A stretch of DNA of 6,573 nt from an uncultured Acidobacteriota bacterium (GCA_937880585.1 CALFMR010000084.1:1-6573); one strand, 5' to 3'. Positions 1-6,490 are shown, numbered from the stretch's first letter. Notes: generated from the sequence alone by a model not told the origin. A program made the numbers and translations.

Positions 1-592
1 CCGCGACTACAAGCGGATGTTCGCCTACTCGACGGTCGAACACATGGGGATCATACTGGCGATGGTCGGGCATGGAGGGCCGGCGGCGGCCGAGGCCGCG
101 GTGCTGCAGATGCTCGGCCACGCTCTCACCAAGTCCTTCTGCTTCTTCGCGGCTGGTGTGGCCTTGCTCGTGCTCGGCACGCGCGACATCGCGCGGGCGC
201 GCGGCTTGCTTCGTCGATCGCCAGCGGCCGGCGTCGCGCTGCTCGTCGGCGCACTCGCGATCGGCGGCGCGCCACCGTTCGTGCTCTTCGTCAGCGAGTT
301 CACGATCGTGCGCACGGGGCTCACGTCGCATCACTATCTCTTCACGGCGCTGCTCGTGATCTTCGTGACCGTCGCCTTCTTCGGCATCCTGCTCCACGTG
401 AATCGCATCGTATTCGGACCGCCAGCGGCCTCGCCGACGGACGCCGCGCATCACCGACTGCCGGTGTCGTGCTGGCTCACGCTGGCGGTCGCCGTGACGC
501 CGGTGCTCGTCCTCGGCGTGTATCAACCGGCCGCGCTCCAGCGGCTCGTGACGCTGGCCGGCGCCGCGCTCCTGCCTCTCCCACGGCCATGA
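1..592 (+). CDS. hyfF: HyfF-like antiporter-type membrane subunit, 3' part only
   Basis: This is the C-terminal 196 residues of a proton-pump subunit of the NuoL/M/N and MrpA/D family; the 5' end is cut by the window edge and the reading frame begins at base 2. E. coli HyfF is about 526 residues, so roughly 60% is missing. The first residues contain KRMFAYSTVEHMG, the loop typical of HyfF proteins, with Glu at 38-40. Next comes GHALTKSFCFF, with the His (119-121) and Lys (131-133) of the broken helix that forms the proton path. GGAPPFVLFVSEF follows, with the helix-12 Glu at 296-298. The rest is hydrophobic: about five further membrane segments, ending in a short Pro-rich tail. The stop overlaps the next start (ATGA), which implies translational coupling to the large-subunit gene. 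The family call is secure; HyfF rather than HyfD rests on the VEHMG motif and on its place just before the NuoCD-like gene. The predicted role is ion translocation in the inner membrane. Confidence 0.9.
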   Translation, partial: RDYKRMFAYSTVEHMGIILAMVGHGGPAAAEAAVLQMLGHALTKSFCFFAAGVALLVLGTRDIARARGLLRRSPAAGVALLVGALAIGGAPPFVLFVSEFTIVRTGLTSHHYLFTALLVIFVTVAFFGILLHVNRIVFGPPAASPTDAAHHRLPVSCWLTLAVAVTPVLVLGVYQPAALQRLVTLAGAALLPLPRP

Positions 593-2166
593 CGCCCACG
601 GACCTCGCGCGCGATCTCGCCAGCCGGTGGCCTCGTGAGGTGCACGAGCGCGTCGATGCGCGGCGACCGCTGGTCGAGGTGACGTGTCCGCCTGCACGCC
701 TGGTCGACGTGTGCCGGTATCTGTTCGTCGACCGCGCGTTCAGCTTCGCCGGGCTCGTCGTCGAGGAAGCCGGCGACACGTTCGAGCTCCGATATCTCTT
801 CCATGGTTCGCGCGGCGAGCCGTGGGCGCACGTCGTCGTCATCGTGCCCGCGAACGATCCGAGGGTGCCGACCATCGTGCAACCGGTCCACGCCGCCGAC
901 TGGCACGAGCGGGAGGCCGAGGATCTCTTCGGCGTGATCTTCGACGGTCACCCGCGCCTCGGCGACTTCGTGCTGCACGACGATGCCTGGCAGGAAGGCG
1001 TCGCGCCGATGCGGCATCGGTTCGACGCCAGGGCGTCTGTCGTCGAGCGCCGTCCGAACACCGATTGGCGGCCGCATCGCGTCGTCGAGACGCCGGGCGC
1101 GTTCGTCATGCCGATCGGTCCCGTCTTCGCCGGCCAGGCCGAATCGGCGCACTTCGATCTCGAGACCGTGGGTGAAGACGTCATCCGCGCACTGCCGCGC
1201 CTCTTCTACAAGTACCGCGGCATCGAGAAGATCGCCGAAGGGCAGCCGGTCGATCGCGTGCTGCTCCTCGCGGAACGCTTTGCCGCGACCACGGCGTTCG
1301 CGCACGGCTGGGCGTACAGCCGCGCGATCGAGCAGATCGCCGGGGCGGTCGTTCCGGCGCGCGCGGAGGCGCTGCGCGTGTTCATCGCCGAGCTCGAGCG
1401 CTTCCGCCACCACGTCGGTGCCATCCACGCCATCTGCGAGTCGACGGCCCTCGTCGTTGCGGCCAGCCAGACGGCGATGCTCGAAGAGGATCTGCTGCGT
1501 GTGAGCGGCGCGCTGACCGGACATCGATACCTGTTCGGTCTCGTCGTGCCCGGCGGTCTCACGATCGACATCGCGGACGACGCGTGCCGGGCCGCTCTGG
1601 CCCGCTGTGAGGTCGTACTCCGCGCCTTGAACGACGTCGAGCGCCTGCTGCAGTTCTCGAGCAGCTTCCTCGATCGGCTCGAAGAAGTCGGCATCATCGC
1701 GGAAGCGGACGCACGCGAAGCAGGTCTCGTGGGCCCGATGGCGCGCGCGTCCGGTATCGCGCGCGATCTGCGGAAGGTCCTGCCGTACGCCGGCTACGAC
1801 CGTATGACGTTCGTCGTGCCGACCGAACGCGAGGGGGACGGCTACGCGCGGCTGCGCGTCCTCTTCGCCGAAGCGCGACAGTCGGTCGCGCTCATGGCGC
1901 AGCTCGCCACGTTGCCGTCCGGTCCCCACGCCGTGCACGTGTCGCCGCGTGCGGGCGCGGCCGTCGGCGTCGTCGAAGCGCCGAGGGGTGCGACGTTCCA
2001 CTGGGTTCGACTGGAGGCGGACGGCCGCGTCAGCCGCTATCGCGTCGTGTCGCCGTCGTTCGTCAACTGGCTCGGGTTCCATCTCGCCGTCGAGCGATTC
2101 GCCTTCCAGGACTTTCCGATCATCCTGTCGACGCTCGATCTGTCGGTTGCGGAGACCGACCGGTGA
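589..2166 (+). CDS. NuoCD-fused, HyfG/HycE-like large subunit lacking NiFe ligands (Ehr type)
   Basis: This 525-residue protein has the layout of HycE/HyfG. An N-terminal NuoC-like domain (about 1-150) carries the signature WHEREAEDLFG (105-115) and GHP. A NuoD/49-kDa-like domain (about 170-525) carries YKYRGIEKIAEGQ (207 on), the PMARASG block (383-389) and an EARQS helix. In hydrogenases the first metal motif reads ERVCGICGFAH; here residues 229-239 read ERFAATTAFAH, so both cysteines are lost (A232, T235). The second motif, DPCxxCTDR, reads DLSVAETDR (517-525), again with both cysteines lost (S519, E522). It therefore cannot hold a standard NiFe centre. The His of the GPxHxG loop is also replaced (F180). 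The protein ends exactly at TDR, where HycE is cleaved during maturation. The start at 589 overlaps the preceding stop; no good Shine-Dalgarno is visible, so reinitiation is likely. In-frame upstream starts would overlap the previous gene deeply. Best match by knowledge: energy-converting hydrogenase-related (Ehr) large subunit; substrate unknown. Confidence 0.92.
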   Translation: MTPTDLARDLASRWPREVHERVDARRPLVEVTCPPARLVDVCRYLFVDRAFSFAGLVVEEAGDTFELRYLFHGSRGEPWAHVVVIVPANDPRVPTIVQPVHAADWHEREAEDLFGVIFDGHPRLGDFVLHDDAWQEGVAPMRHRFDARASVVERRPNTDWRPHRVVETPGAFVMPIGPVFAGQAESAHFDLETVGEDVIRALPRLFYKYRGIEKIAEGQPVDRVLLLAERFAATTAFAHGWAYSRAIEQIAGAVVPARAEALRVFIAELERFRHHVGAIHAICESTALVVAASQTAMLEEDLLRVSGALTGHRYLFGLVVPGGLTIDIADDACRAALARCEVVLRALNDVERLLQFSSSFLDRLEEVGIIAEADAREAGLVGPMARASGIARDLRKVLPYAGYDRMTFVVPTEREGDGYARLRVLFAEARQSVALMAQLATLPSGPHAVHVSPRAGAAVGVVEAPRGATFHWVRLEADGRVSRYRVVSPSFVNWLGFHLAVERFAFQDFPIILSTLDLSVAETDR

Positions 2167-2191
2167 CGACGAAGGCAAACGAGGGAGCACG

Positions 2192-2923
2192 ATGAGTTCA
2201 TGGGTCATCCGCGGACTTCGCACCGGCCTTCGAACGACCGCGTATCCGCGTCGGCCGGAAACGGCCGCGGGCGTCTCGCCAGGGCTGCCGGACGACGGCG
2301 TCTATTCGGCGGAGACGGCCGCCGCAATCGCGGCGCGCTGTCCGAGTGGCGCGCTTGCTGCGCAGGACGGCCATCTGCACGTCGACGAACGCCGGTGCGT
2401 TCACGCGTATCGATGCGTGCGGCAGACCGAGGAGCCTGCGGGGTGGCGGAGCGGCTACGAATGGGCGACAGCGGTCGGCGATGGTGAGCCTGGATCGTCG
2501 TTTCGCCGTTCGATCCATCTCATCGTCGTCGACGCCGGCGACTGCGGGGCGTGTCTGCACGAGGTGCGGCAGTTGAACAACCCGTACTACAACATGCACC
2601 GCCTCGGGTTCTTCGTGACACCCACGCCGCGACACGCCGACATCCTGCTCGTCGTCGGGCCGGTCACGGACCACATGCGCGTGGCGCTGCAGAAGACGTA
2701 TGACGCGATGCCCACGCCGAAGCGCGTCGTGGCCGTGGGCACGTGCGCGCTTTCGGGCGGCGTGTTCGGCCCGAGCTTCGTCAGCGCGCGTGGCGTCGCC
2801 GACGTGCTGCCGGTCGACGTCGAAGTCCCGGGACAACCGCCACCGCCGTTGGCCATCCTGCACGGACTGCTCGTCGCCGTGGGACGTGCCGCGCCGGCCG
2901 CTTCTCGAGAGGCAACGCGGTGA
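2192..2923 (+). CDS. HyfI/NuoB-like small subunit with degenerate N-terminal ferredoxin-like domain
   Basis: This 243-residue protein looks like a fusion of a HyfH/HycF-like domain and a HyfI/HycG/NuoB-like domain. Residues 4-33 (WVIRGLRTGLRTTAYP and a SPG turn) resemble the start of HyfH-type ferredoxins. Residues 40-79 align with two CxxCxxCxxxC motifs but keep only C50, C69 and C75; A40, A43, I46, A72 and T79 stand where cysteines are usual. The NuoB-like part (about 107-243) has VVDAGDCGAC (C118, C121), TPTPRHADILLVVGPVT, then VAVGTCALSGGVFG (C185). The fourth proximal-cluster ligand, normally Cys in VPGCPP, is Q215 (codon 2834-2836). A standard [4Fe-4S] cluster thus has three of four protein ligands. 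The start has GGGAG (2183-2187) four bases upstream and lies 25 bases after the large-subunit stop. The longer in-frame start at 1949 would lie inside the previous gene and is rejected. The role is presumably to bridge the large subunit to the membrane part; electron transfer is uncertain. Confidence 0.9.
   Translation: MSSWVIRGLRTGLRTTAYPRRPETAAGVSPGLPDDGVYSAETAAAIAARCPSGALAAQDGHLHVDERRCVHAYRCVRQTEEPAGWRSGYEWATAVGDGEPGSSFRRSIHLIVVDAGDCGACLHEVRQLNNPYYNMHRLGFFVTPTPRHADILLVVGPVTDHMRVALQKTYDAMPTPKRVVAVGTCALSGGVFGPSFVSARGVADVLPVDVEVPGQPPPPLAILHGLLVAVGRAAPAASREATR
2907..2923 (+). promoter_or_regulatory. Ribosome binding site and GTGA coupling junction of the HyfB-like gene
   Basis: GAGAGG at 2907-2912 lies seven bases before GTG at 2920. 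The GTG shares four bases with the TGA stop (2921-2923) of the small subunit. This site decides the start of the HyfB-like gene and implies coupled translation of the two subunits. Confidence 0.75.
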
Positions 2924-5061
2924 GTGCCTTCGGCGCGCTCCTGACGGCGTTCGTCGCCGTGTGCGGCGCGGGTGTCGTGCTCGCGCTGGTCCTGCCGTCG
3001 CGACACGCGGCCCGAGTCGTCGCGTGGGCGGGCGCGATCGCGGCCGTCGTACTCGTCGTGATGGGCGCGACGATACTGGTGGGCGCGCCGGCGGCGACAC
3101 GACTCTGGACGTTGGCGCCGGTCGGCCCGCTGCTCGTCGGACACGATGCGCTCAGCGGCGTGTTCGTCCTCGTGACTGGTCTGGTCCTGCTGCCGGCCTC
3201 CATCTTCACGGCGAGCAGTCTGCCGCCACTCGCCGCGCGCTACAGCGTCCGCACGTACGCCGTGCTGTTCTTCGCGCTCACGGTCGCCATCGTCTGGATT
3301 CTGATCGCCGCCGACGCGTTCTCGTTCCTGGTCACGTGGGAACTGATGTCGGTGCTCTCGTACCTGCTGGTCGTCTTCGAGGACGAGGTCGAGGCGCATC
3401 GGCGCGCGGCGTACCTGATGCTCGCCATGAGCGAGGCGGGATTTCTCGCAGTGCTCGCCGGATTCGTGCTGCTCTCTGCCGGGACCGGCTCACTCGCGTT
3501 CGACGCGATGCGGGGCACGTCCAATCTCGGCGCCGGCGTGCGCGCGACGATCTTTTTCCTCACGTTCTTCGGCTTCGGCGTGAAGGCCGGACTCGTGCCG
3601 GTGAACGTCTGGCTGCCGCGGGCGTATGCGGCGGCGCCGTCGGCGTTCGTCCCTGTGCTCGCGGGCATCACGTTGAGTCTCGGGCTCTACGGCATCTTCC
3701 GGGTCAACGCGGATTTGTTGCCCGTGTCGTCGATCGCGCTCGGCCTTCTCGCGCTCGTCATCGGAACGCTGTCGGCGCTCGTCGGGATTCTCTACGCCAC
3801 GCCCGAGAACGACGTGAAAGTCGTCCTCGCGCACAGCTCGATCGAGAATGCCGGCATCATCACGGCGGCCATGGGCGCGGGCTTCGTGTTCACGGCGTCG
3901 GCGCGGCCGATGCTGGCGGCCGTCGCGTTCCTCGTCGCGCTCTATCACCTCGTGAATCACTCGTTCTACAAGACGCTGCTCTTCGTCGGCGCGGGCGTCA
4001 TCGCCGATCGCGCGGGCACGCGCGATCTCGACTGGCTCGGTGGTCTCATCCGCCGGATGCCGTGGACCGCCGCGGCGATGCTCGCCGGCGTGCTCTCGAT
4101 TGCCGGGCTGCCGCCGTTCAACGGCTTCGTGAGCGAGTGGCTCACGTTGCAGACGATGCTGCGCGCGGCGGAGTTGTCGTCGACGGGCGTCAAAATCATC
4201 TTCGCCTTGTGCGGCGCGGGACTCGCGCTGACGGCGGCGTTGGCCGTCACCTGCTTCGCCAAGGTGTTCGCGATGGGCTTTCTCGGGATGACGCGATCGT
4301 CCGAGGCCGAAGCCGCGTCCGAACCGCGCGCGAGCGCGCTCGCGCCGATGGCGATGCTGGCCGCGCTCTGCCTGCTCTGCGGCGTGCTGCCGACCTATGT
4401 CATCGGTGCGATCGATCGCGCGGTCCAGCCCATCGTCCACGCGAGCGCCGCCGAGGCGCTCGTGCCGCCGTTCTTCGTGGGGCAGCCGGGGCACGACGCA
4501 TTGCCGGCCGCGTTCGCCGCCGAATTCCACGATCTCGGCGCGAACGTCGGACAGGGCGTGGCGCCTGGGCCGGGACTCGTGATCCTGCACCGCGGCGGCA
4601 CGGAGAATCCGGTCGTCTTCGCGGCCTCGCCGACCGATCTCGCGGTCATGCTCGCGCTGCTGTTGTTCGTCCTGTTCGTGATCGTCCGGTATGGCGTCGC
4701 GCGCCATCGCGCCACGGTGCGACGAGTGTGCTGGGACGGTGGCATTCGGCGACTCCTGCCGGAGATGACGTACACGGCCACGGGATTCTCGAATCCCGTC
4801 AGGGTGATTTTCCAGGCCGTCTATCGGCCGACGAGCGTTGAGGACACGCGCGAGACGGTCGCGCGACATTTCCGGACGGCGATTCGCCGCCCGGGCGAGA
4901 CCGTCCACGTCCTCGACCGGCTCGTGTTGCGGCCCGTGCGCGCGGTGATGTTCGGCATCGCCGGCCAACTCGCGCGGATTCACCACGGCCGCCTCAATGC
5001 GTACATGGCATACGCACTGCTGCTGTTGCTCGTGCTCTTCGGCGTGTTCGCGAGCCTTTGA
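2920..5061 (+). CDS. hyfB: HyfB/HycC-like antiporter-type membrane subunit
   Basis: This 713-residue, highly hydrophobic protein (E. coli HyfB is about 672, HycC 608) belongs to the NuoL/MrpA-like proton pump family. It keeps the expected charged residues: Glu141 in WELMSVLSYLLV, Lys222 in GVKAGLVPVNVWLP, Lys300 and Glu309 around NDVKVVLAHSSIENAG, His343, His347 and Lys351 in YHLVNHSFYKTLLF, and Glu406 in GLPPFNGFVSEW. A soluble stretch of about 70 residues follows the core (near 505-575), then another membrane helix. After that comes a loop like the HyfB tail (CWDGG...YTATGFSNPVR.IF...YRP), and one last C-terminal helix. The GTG start at 2920 overlaps the previous stop (GTGA) and has GAGAGG at 2907-2912, seven bases upstream. 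An in-frame start at 2743 would overlap the small subunit by 180 bases and is unlikely. It is the last gene of the operon here, whereas hyfB is near the front in E. coli. It probably translocates protons or sodium; the ion cannot be told from sequence. Confidence 0.93.
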   Translation: MSAFGALLTAFVAVCGAGVVLALVLPSRHAARVVAWAGAIAAVVLVVMGATILVGAPAATRLWTLAPVGPLLVGHDALSGVFVLVTGLVLLPASIFTASSLPPLAARYSVRTYAVLFFALTVAIVWILIAADAFSFLVTWELMSVLSYLLVVFEDEVEAHRRAAYLMLAMSEAGFLAVLAGFVLLSAGTGSLAFDAMRGTSNLGAGVRATIFFLTFFGFGVKAGLVPVNVWLPRAYAAAPSAFVPVLAGITLSLGLYGIFRVNADLLPVSSIALGLLALVIGTLSALVGILYATPENDVKVVLAHSSIENAGIITAAMGAGFVFTASARPMLAAVAFLVALYHLVNHSFYKTLLFVGAGVIADRAGTRDLDWLGGLIRRMPWTAAAMLAGVLSIAGLPPFNGFVSEWLTLQTMLRAAELSSTGVKIIFALCGAGLALTAALAVTCFAKVFAMGFLGMTRSSEAEAASEPRASALAPMAMLAALCLLCGVLPTYVIGAIDRAVQPIVHASAAEALVPPFFVGQPGHDALPAAFAAEFHDLGANVGQGVAPGPGLVILHRGGTENPVVFAASPTDLAVMLALLLFVLFVIVRYGVARHRATVRRVCWDGGIRRLLPEMTYTATGFSNPVRVIFQAVYRPTSVEDTRETVARHFRTAIRRPGETVHVLDRLVLRPVRAVMFGIAGQLARIHHGRLNAYMAYALLLLLVLFGVFASL

Positions 5062-5141
5062 GCGCTCGTTTCAAGACTGCGAACGTCGAACTGCGCGCTT
5101 CGAATGAATGGGGTGCCTTCGGCGCGTCGTGACGCGCGTCG
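5062..5141. terminator. Convergent intergenic gap with weak hairpins; possible terminator
   Basis: These 80 bases separate two genes that end facing each other. A nearly perfect inverted repeat, GCGCGTC/GACGCGC (5122-5128 and 5131-5137), could fold as a six-pair stem with a CGTG loop in either transcript. No T-run follows it on either side. A weaker stem, CGAGC/GCTCG (5051-5055 and 5064-5068), spans the end of the HyfB-like gene and is followed by TTTC. Neither is a classic intrinsic terminator, so Rho-dependent or inefficient bidirectional termination is equally possible. Confidence 0.3.
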
Positions 5142-6353
5142 TCATTCGCGGTACTGGTAGCGCCGCGTCAGGTAACGCACCTGGGCCGGCGATCGCTTCG
5201 CGAGCAGCACCTGATAGACGTCGCTCAACCCGCGTGTGAAGTTGATGGCGGACCCGGCGAGATAGAGGAGCCAGGTCCGGTAGGTGGCCTCGTCGACGGT
5301 CGCGAGACACGCCGCCCGGTTCGCCTGCAGCCGTGCGACCCACGCGCGACACGTGAGGGCGTAGTGCGGCCGGAGGTTTTCGACGTCGAGGACTTCGAAT
5401 CCGGCGGCGGCCGCCATGTCGAGCATGTGGCTGAGATGCGGCAGTTCACTGCCGGGGAACACGCGACGCTGCAGGAAGTAGGTCGCGGCGTCCTCGCGAA
5501 CACCCGCCGGCCGCACGATGCCGTGATTCAGAAAGAGCCCGCTGTCGTCGAGCCGCGCCGCGACCGTCCGGAAGTATTCGCCGAGCCTCGCGCGACCGAC
5601 GTGCTCGATCATGCCGACCGACGCGATCTTGTCGAACCGGCCGGTGAGATCACGGTAGTCGCGGGGCTCGATGTGCGCGCGCGAGTCGAGGCGCCGATCG
5701 GCCAGCAACTCGGTGGCCCCTTTGTACTGGGCCATGCTCAGCGTGCAGCCCGTGGCCTCGACGCCGTAGCGCTCGGCCGCCCGGGCAACCAGCGCGCCCC
5801 ACCCGCAGCCGATGTCGAGAAATGCATCCCCCGGCCGGAGATCGAGCTTGCGGCAGATGTGGTCCAGCTTCGCCGCCTGCGCGTCATCGGTCGTCGCGTC
5901 CGGCGTGTCGAAGTACGCGCACGAGTACACGAGGCGCGCGTCGAGGAACAGGCGATAGAAGTCGTTCGATCGATCGTAGTGGAACTCGATGTTCCGCCGT
6001 GCCGTGCGGCGTGACTGGATCCAGCGTTCCACGCGGAGCCGCGGCAGCAGCGAGCGCAGAAGATAGGGCAGAGTCGCCGCGCGGCCGAGGCCGACCCACG
6101 TCTCGATGGCCGCGGGCAGGTCGCCCTCGACGTCGAACGATCCGCGGATGAACTCGACGCCTGCGCGATAGGCATCGAACCGCACGAGCTGTTGCCAATA
6201 CGCCTTGGTGGGGACGCGAACGACGAACGAGGGCTCGCCGTCACCAACGGTGAAGGATCCGTCCGACTGGGTCTCGACGACATACCCCGGTGGTCGCGTC
6301 AGTGAACGGTACGCGAACGGCTGCGGGACGACGACGGGGGACTCGGTGAACAT
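5142..6353 (-). CDS. cfa: Cyclopropane-fatty-acyl-phospholipid synthase family methyltransferase
   Basis: The product (403 residues; E. coli Cfa has 382) should transfer the methyl of S-adenosylmethionine to double bonds of unsaturated acyl chains in membrane phospholipids. An N-terminal lipid-binding region (about 1-115) is followed by NIEFHYDRSNDFYRLFLD (121-138), YSCAYF with Cys145, and the SAM-binding glycine loop DIGCGWG (180-186). Next come SVGMIEHVG with Glu250 and His251, FLNHGI with His277 and Ile279, FPGSELPHLS, and HYALTCRAW with Tyr331. Cys145, Glu250, His277, Ile279 and Tyr331 match the bicarbonate-holding residues of E. coli Cfa (C139, E239, H266, I268, Y317). The ATG at 6353 is preferred: GCGGAG lies nine bases upstream. 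A GTG at 6389 would add 12 codons, several rare in this GC-rich setting (TCA, CGA, AGA, AGT, TAT), and its AGGAG is 12 bases away and buried in a hairpin. A relative making branched or methylene fatty acids cannot be excluded. The gene has its own promoter and converges on the operon. Confidence 0.92.
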   Translation of the reverse strand: MFTESPVVVPQPFAYRSLTRPPGYVVETQSDGSFTVGDGEPSFVVRVPTKAYWQQLVRFDAYRAGVEFIRGSFDVEGDLPAAIETWVGLGRAATLPYLLRSLLPRLRVERWIQSRRTARRNIEFHYDRSNDFYRLFLDARLVYSCAYFDTPDATTDDAQAAKLDHICRKLDLRPGDAFLDIGCGWGALVARAAERYGVEATGCTLSMAQYKGATELLADRRLDSRAHIEPRDYRDLTGRFDKIASVGMIEHVGRARLGEYFRTVAARLDDSGLFLNHGIVRPAGVREDAATYFLQRRVFPGSELPHLSHMLDMAAAAGFEVLDVENLRPHYALTCRAWVARLQANRAACLATVDEATYRTWLLYLAGSAINFTRGLSDVYQVLLAKRSPAQVRYLTRRYQYRE

Positions 6354-6362
6354 CGCTCGATA

Positions 6363-6368
6363 CTCCGC
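6363..6368 (-). promoter_or_regulatory. Ribosome binding site deciding the cfa start
   Basis: On the minus strand this reads GCGGAG, ending nine bases before ATG at 6353-6351. It supports the shorter 403-residue form over the GTG start at 6389. Confidence 0.6.
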
Positions 6369-6400
6369 ACTTCTTCGTGACAGGAGCACGATGCGACGAG

Positions 6401-6430
6401 ACTCCTGCCAGGATGCCCTGGAACAGGAGT
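6401..6430 (-). promoter_or_regulatory. Strong 12-pair hairpin in the cfa leader
   Basis: On the plus strand ACTCCTG (6401-6407) and CCAGG (6408-6412) pair with CCTGG (6417-6421) and CAGGAGT (6424-6430) around an ATGC loop, with an AA bulge at 6422-6423. In the cfa transcript this is a 12-pair stem with a UU bulge and a four-base loop. It lies about 50 bases before the ATG and buries an AGGAG. No U-run follows, so it is not a classic terminator. Confidence 0.55.
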
Positions 6431-6435
6431 CATTG

Positions 6436-6452
6436 GCCTCGCACGCCGAGGC
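6436..6452 (-). promoter_or_regulatory. Second hairpin in the cfa leader
   Basis: GCCTCG (6436-6441) and CGAGGC (6447-6452) form a perfect six-pair stem with a five-base loop. It lies directly between the two other leader hairpins. Confidence 0.4.
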
Positions 6453-6456
6453 AGGC

Positions 6457-6474
6457 TGGCGGACTCCACCGCCA
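6457..6474 (-). promoter_or_regulatory. First hairpin in the cfa leader
   Basis: TGGCGG (6457-6462) and CCGCCA (6469-6474) form a perfect six-pair stem with a six-base loop. It begins about ten bases after the predicted transcription start. Confidence 0.4.
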
Positions 6475-6490
6475 AACGTGTCGTGCGCTC

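Noticed and set aside
1282..2154. Reading the large subunit as an active group 4 [NiFe] hydrogenase
   Set aside because: All four metal-binding cysteines are absent, so hydrogen chemistry of the known kind is not supported.
523..2223. A 566-residue minus-strand open frame opposite the large subunit
   Set aside because: It is a high-GC shadow: rich in Arg, Asp and Glu with no recognisable domain, while the plus strand encodes clear NuoC/NuoD motifs.
2700..4841. A 713-residue plus-strand open frame overlapping the HyfB-like gene
   Set aside because: Its product is Arg-rich and low in complexity; the other frame encodes the conserved membrane protein.
3490..4986. A 498-residue minus-strand open frame opposite the HyfB-like gene
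   Set aside because: It is an Arg/Glu/His-rich shadow of a GC-rich membrane gene, with no motif or plausible start context.
5364..6014. A 216-residue plus-strand open frame opposite cfa
   Set aside because: It is the antisense shadow of the conserved methyltransferase motifs and has no family features of its own.
6354..6389. A longer cfa start at GTG 6389
   Set aside because: The extra 12 codons include several rare ones, and its AGGAG is 12 bases away inside a strong stem. The ATG at 6353 has a better placed site.
6320..6433. An upstream open frame starting at ATG 6433 (minus) that overlaps the cfa start out of frame
   Set aside because: Its only purine-rich site, GAGG, is three bases from the ATG, too close, and the product is Ser/Arg-rich without features.
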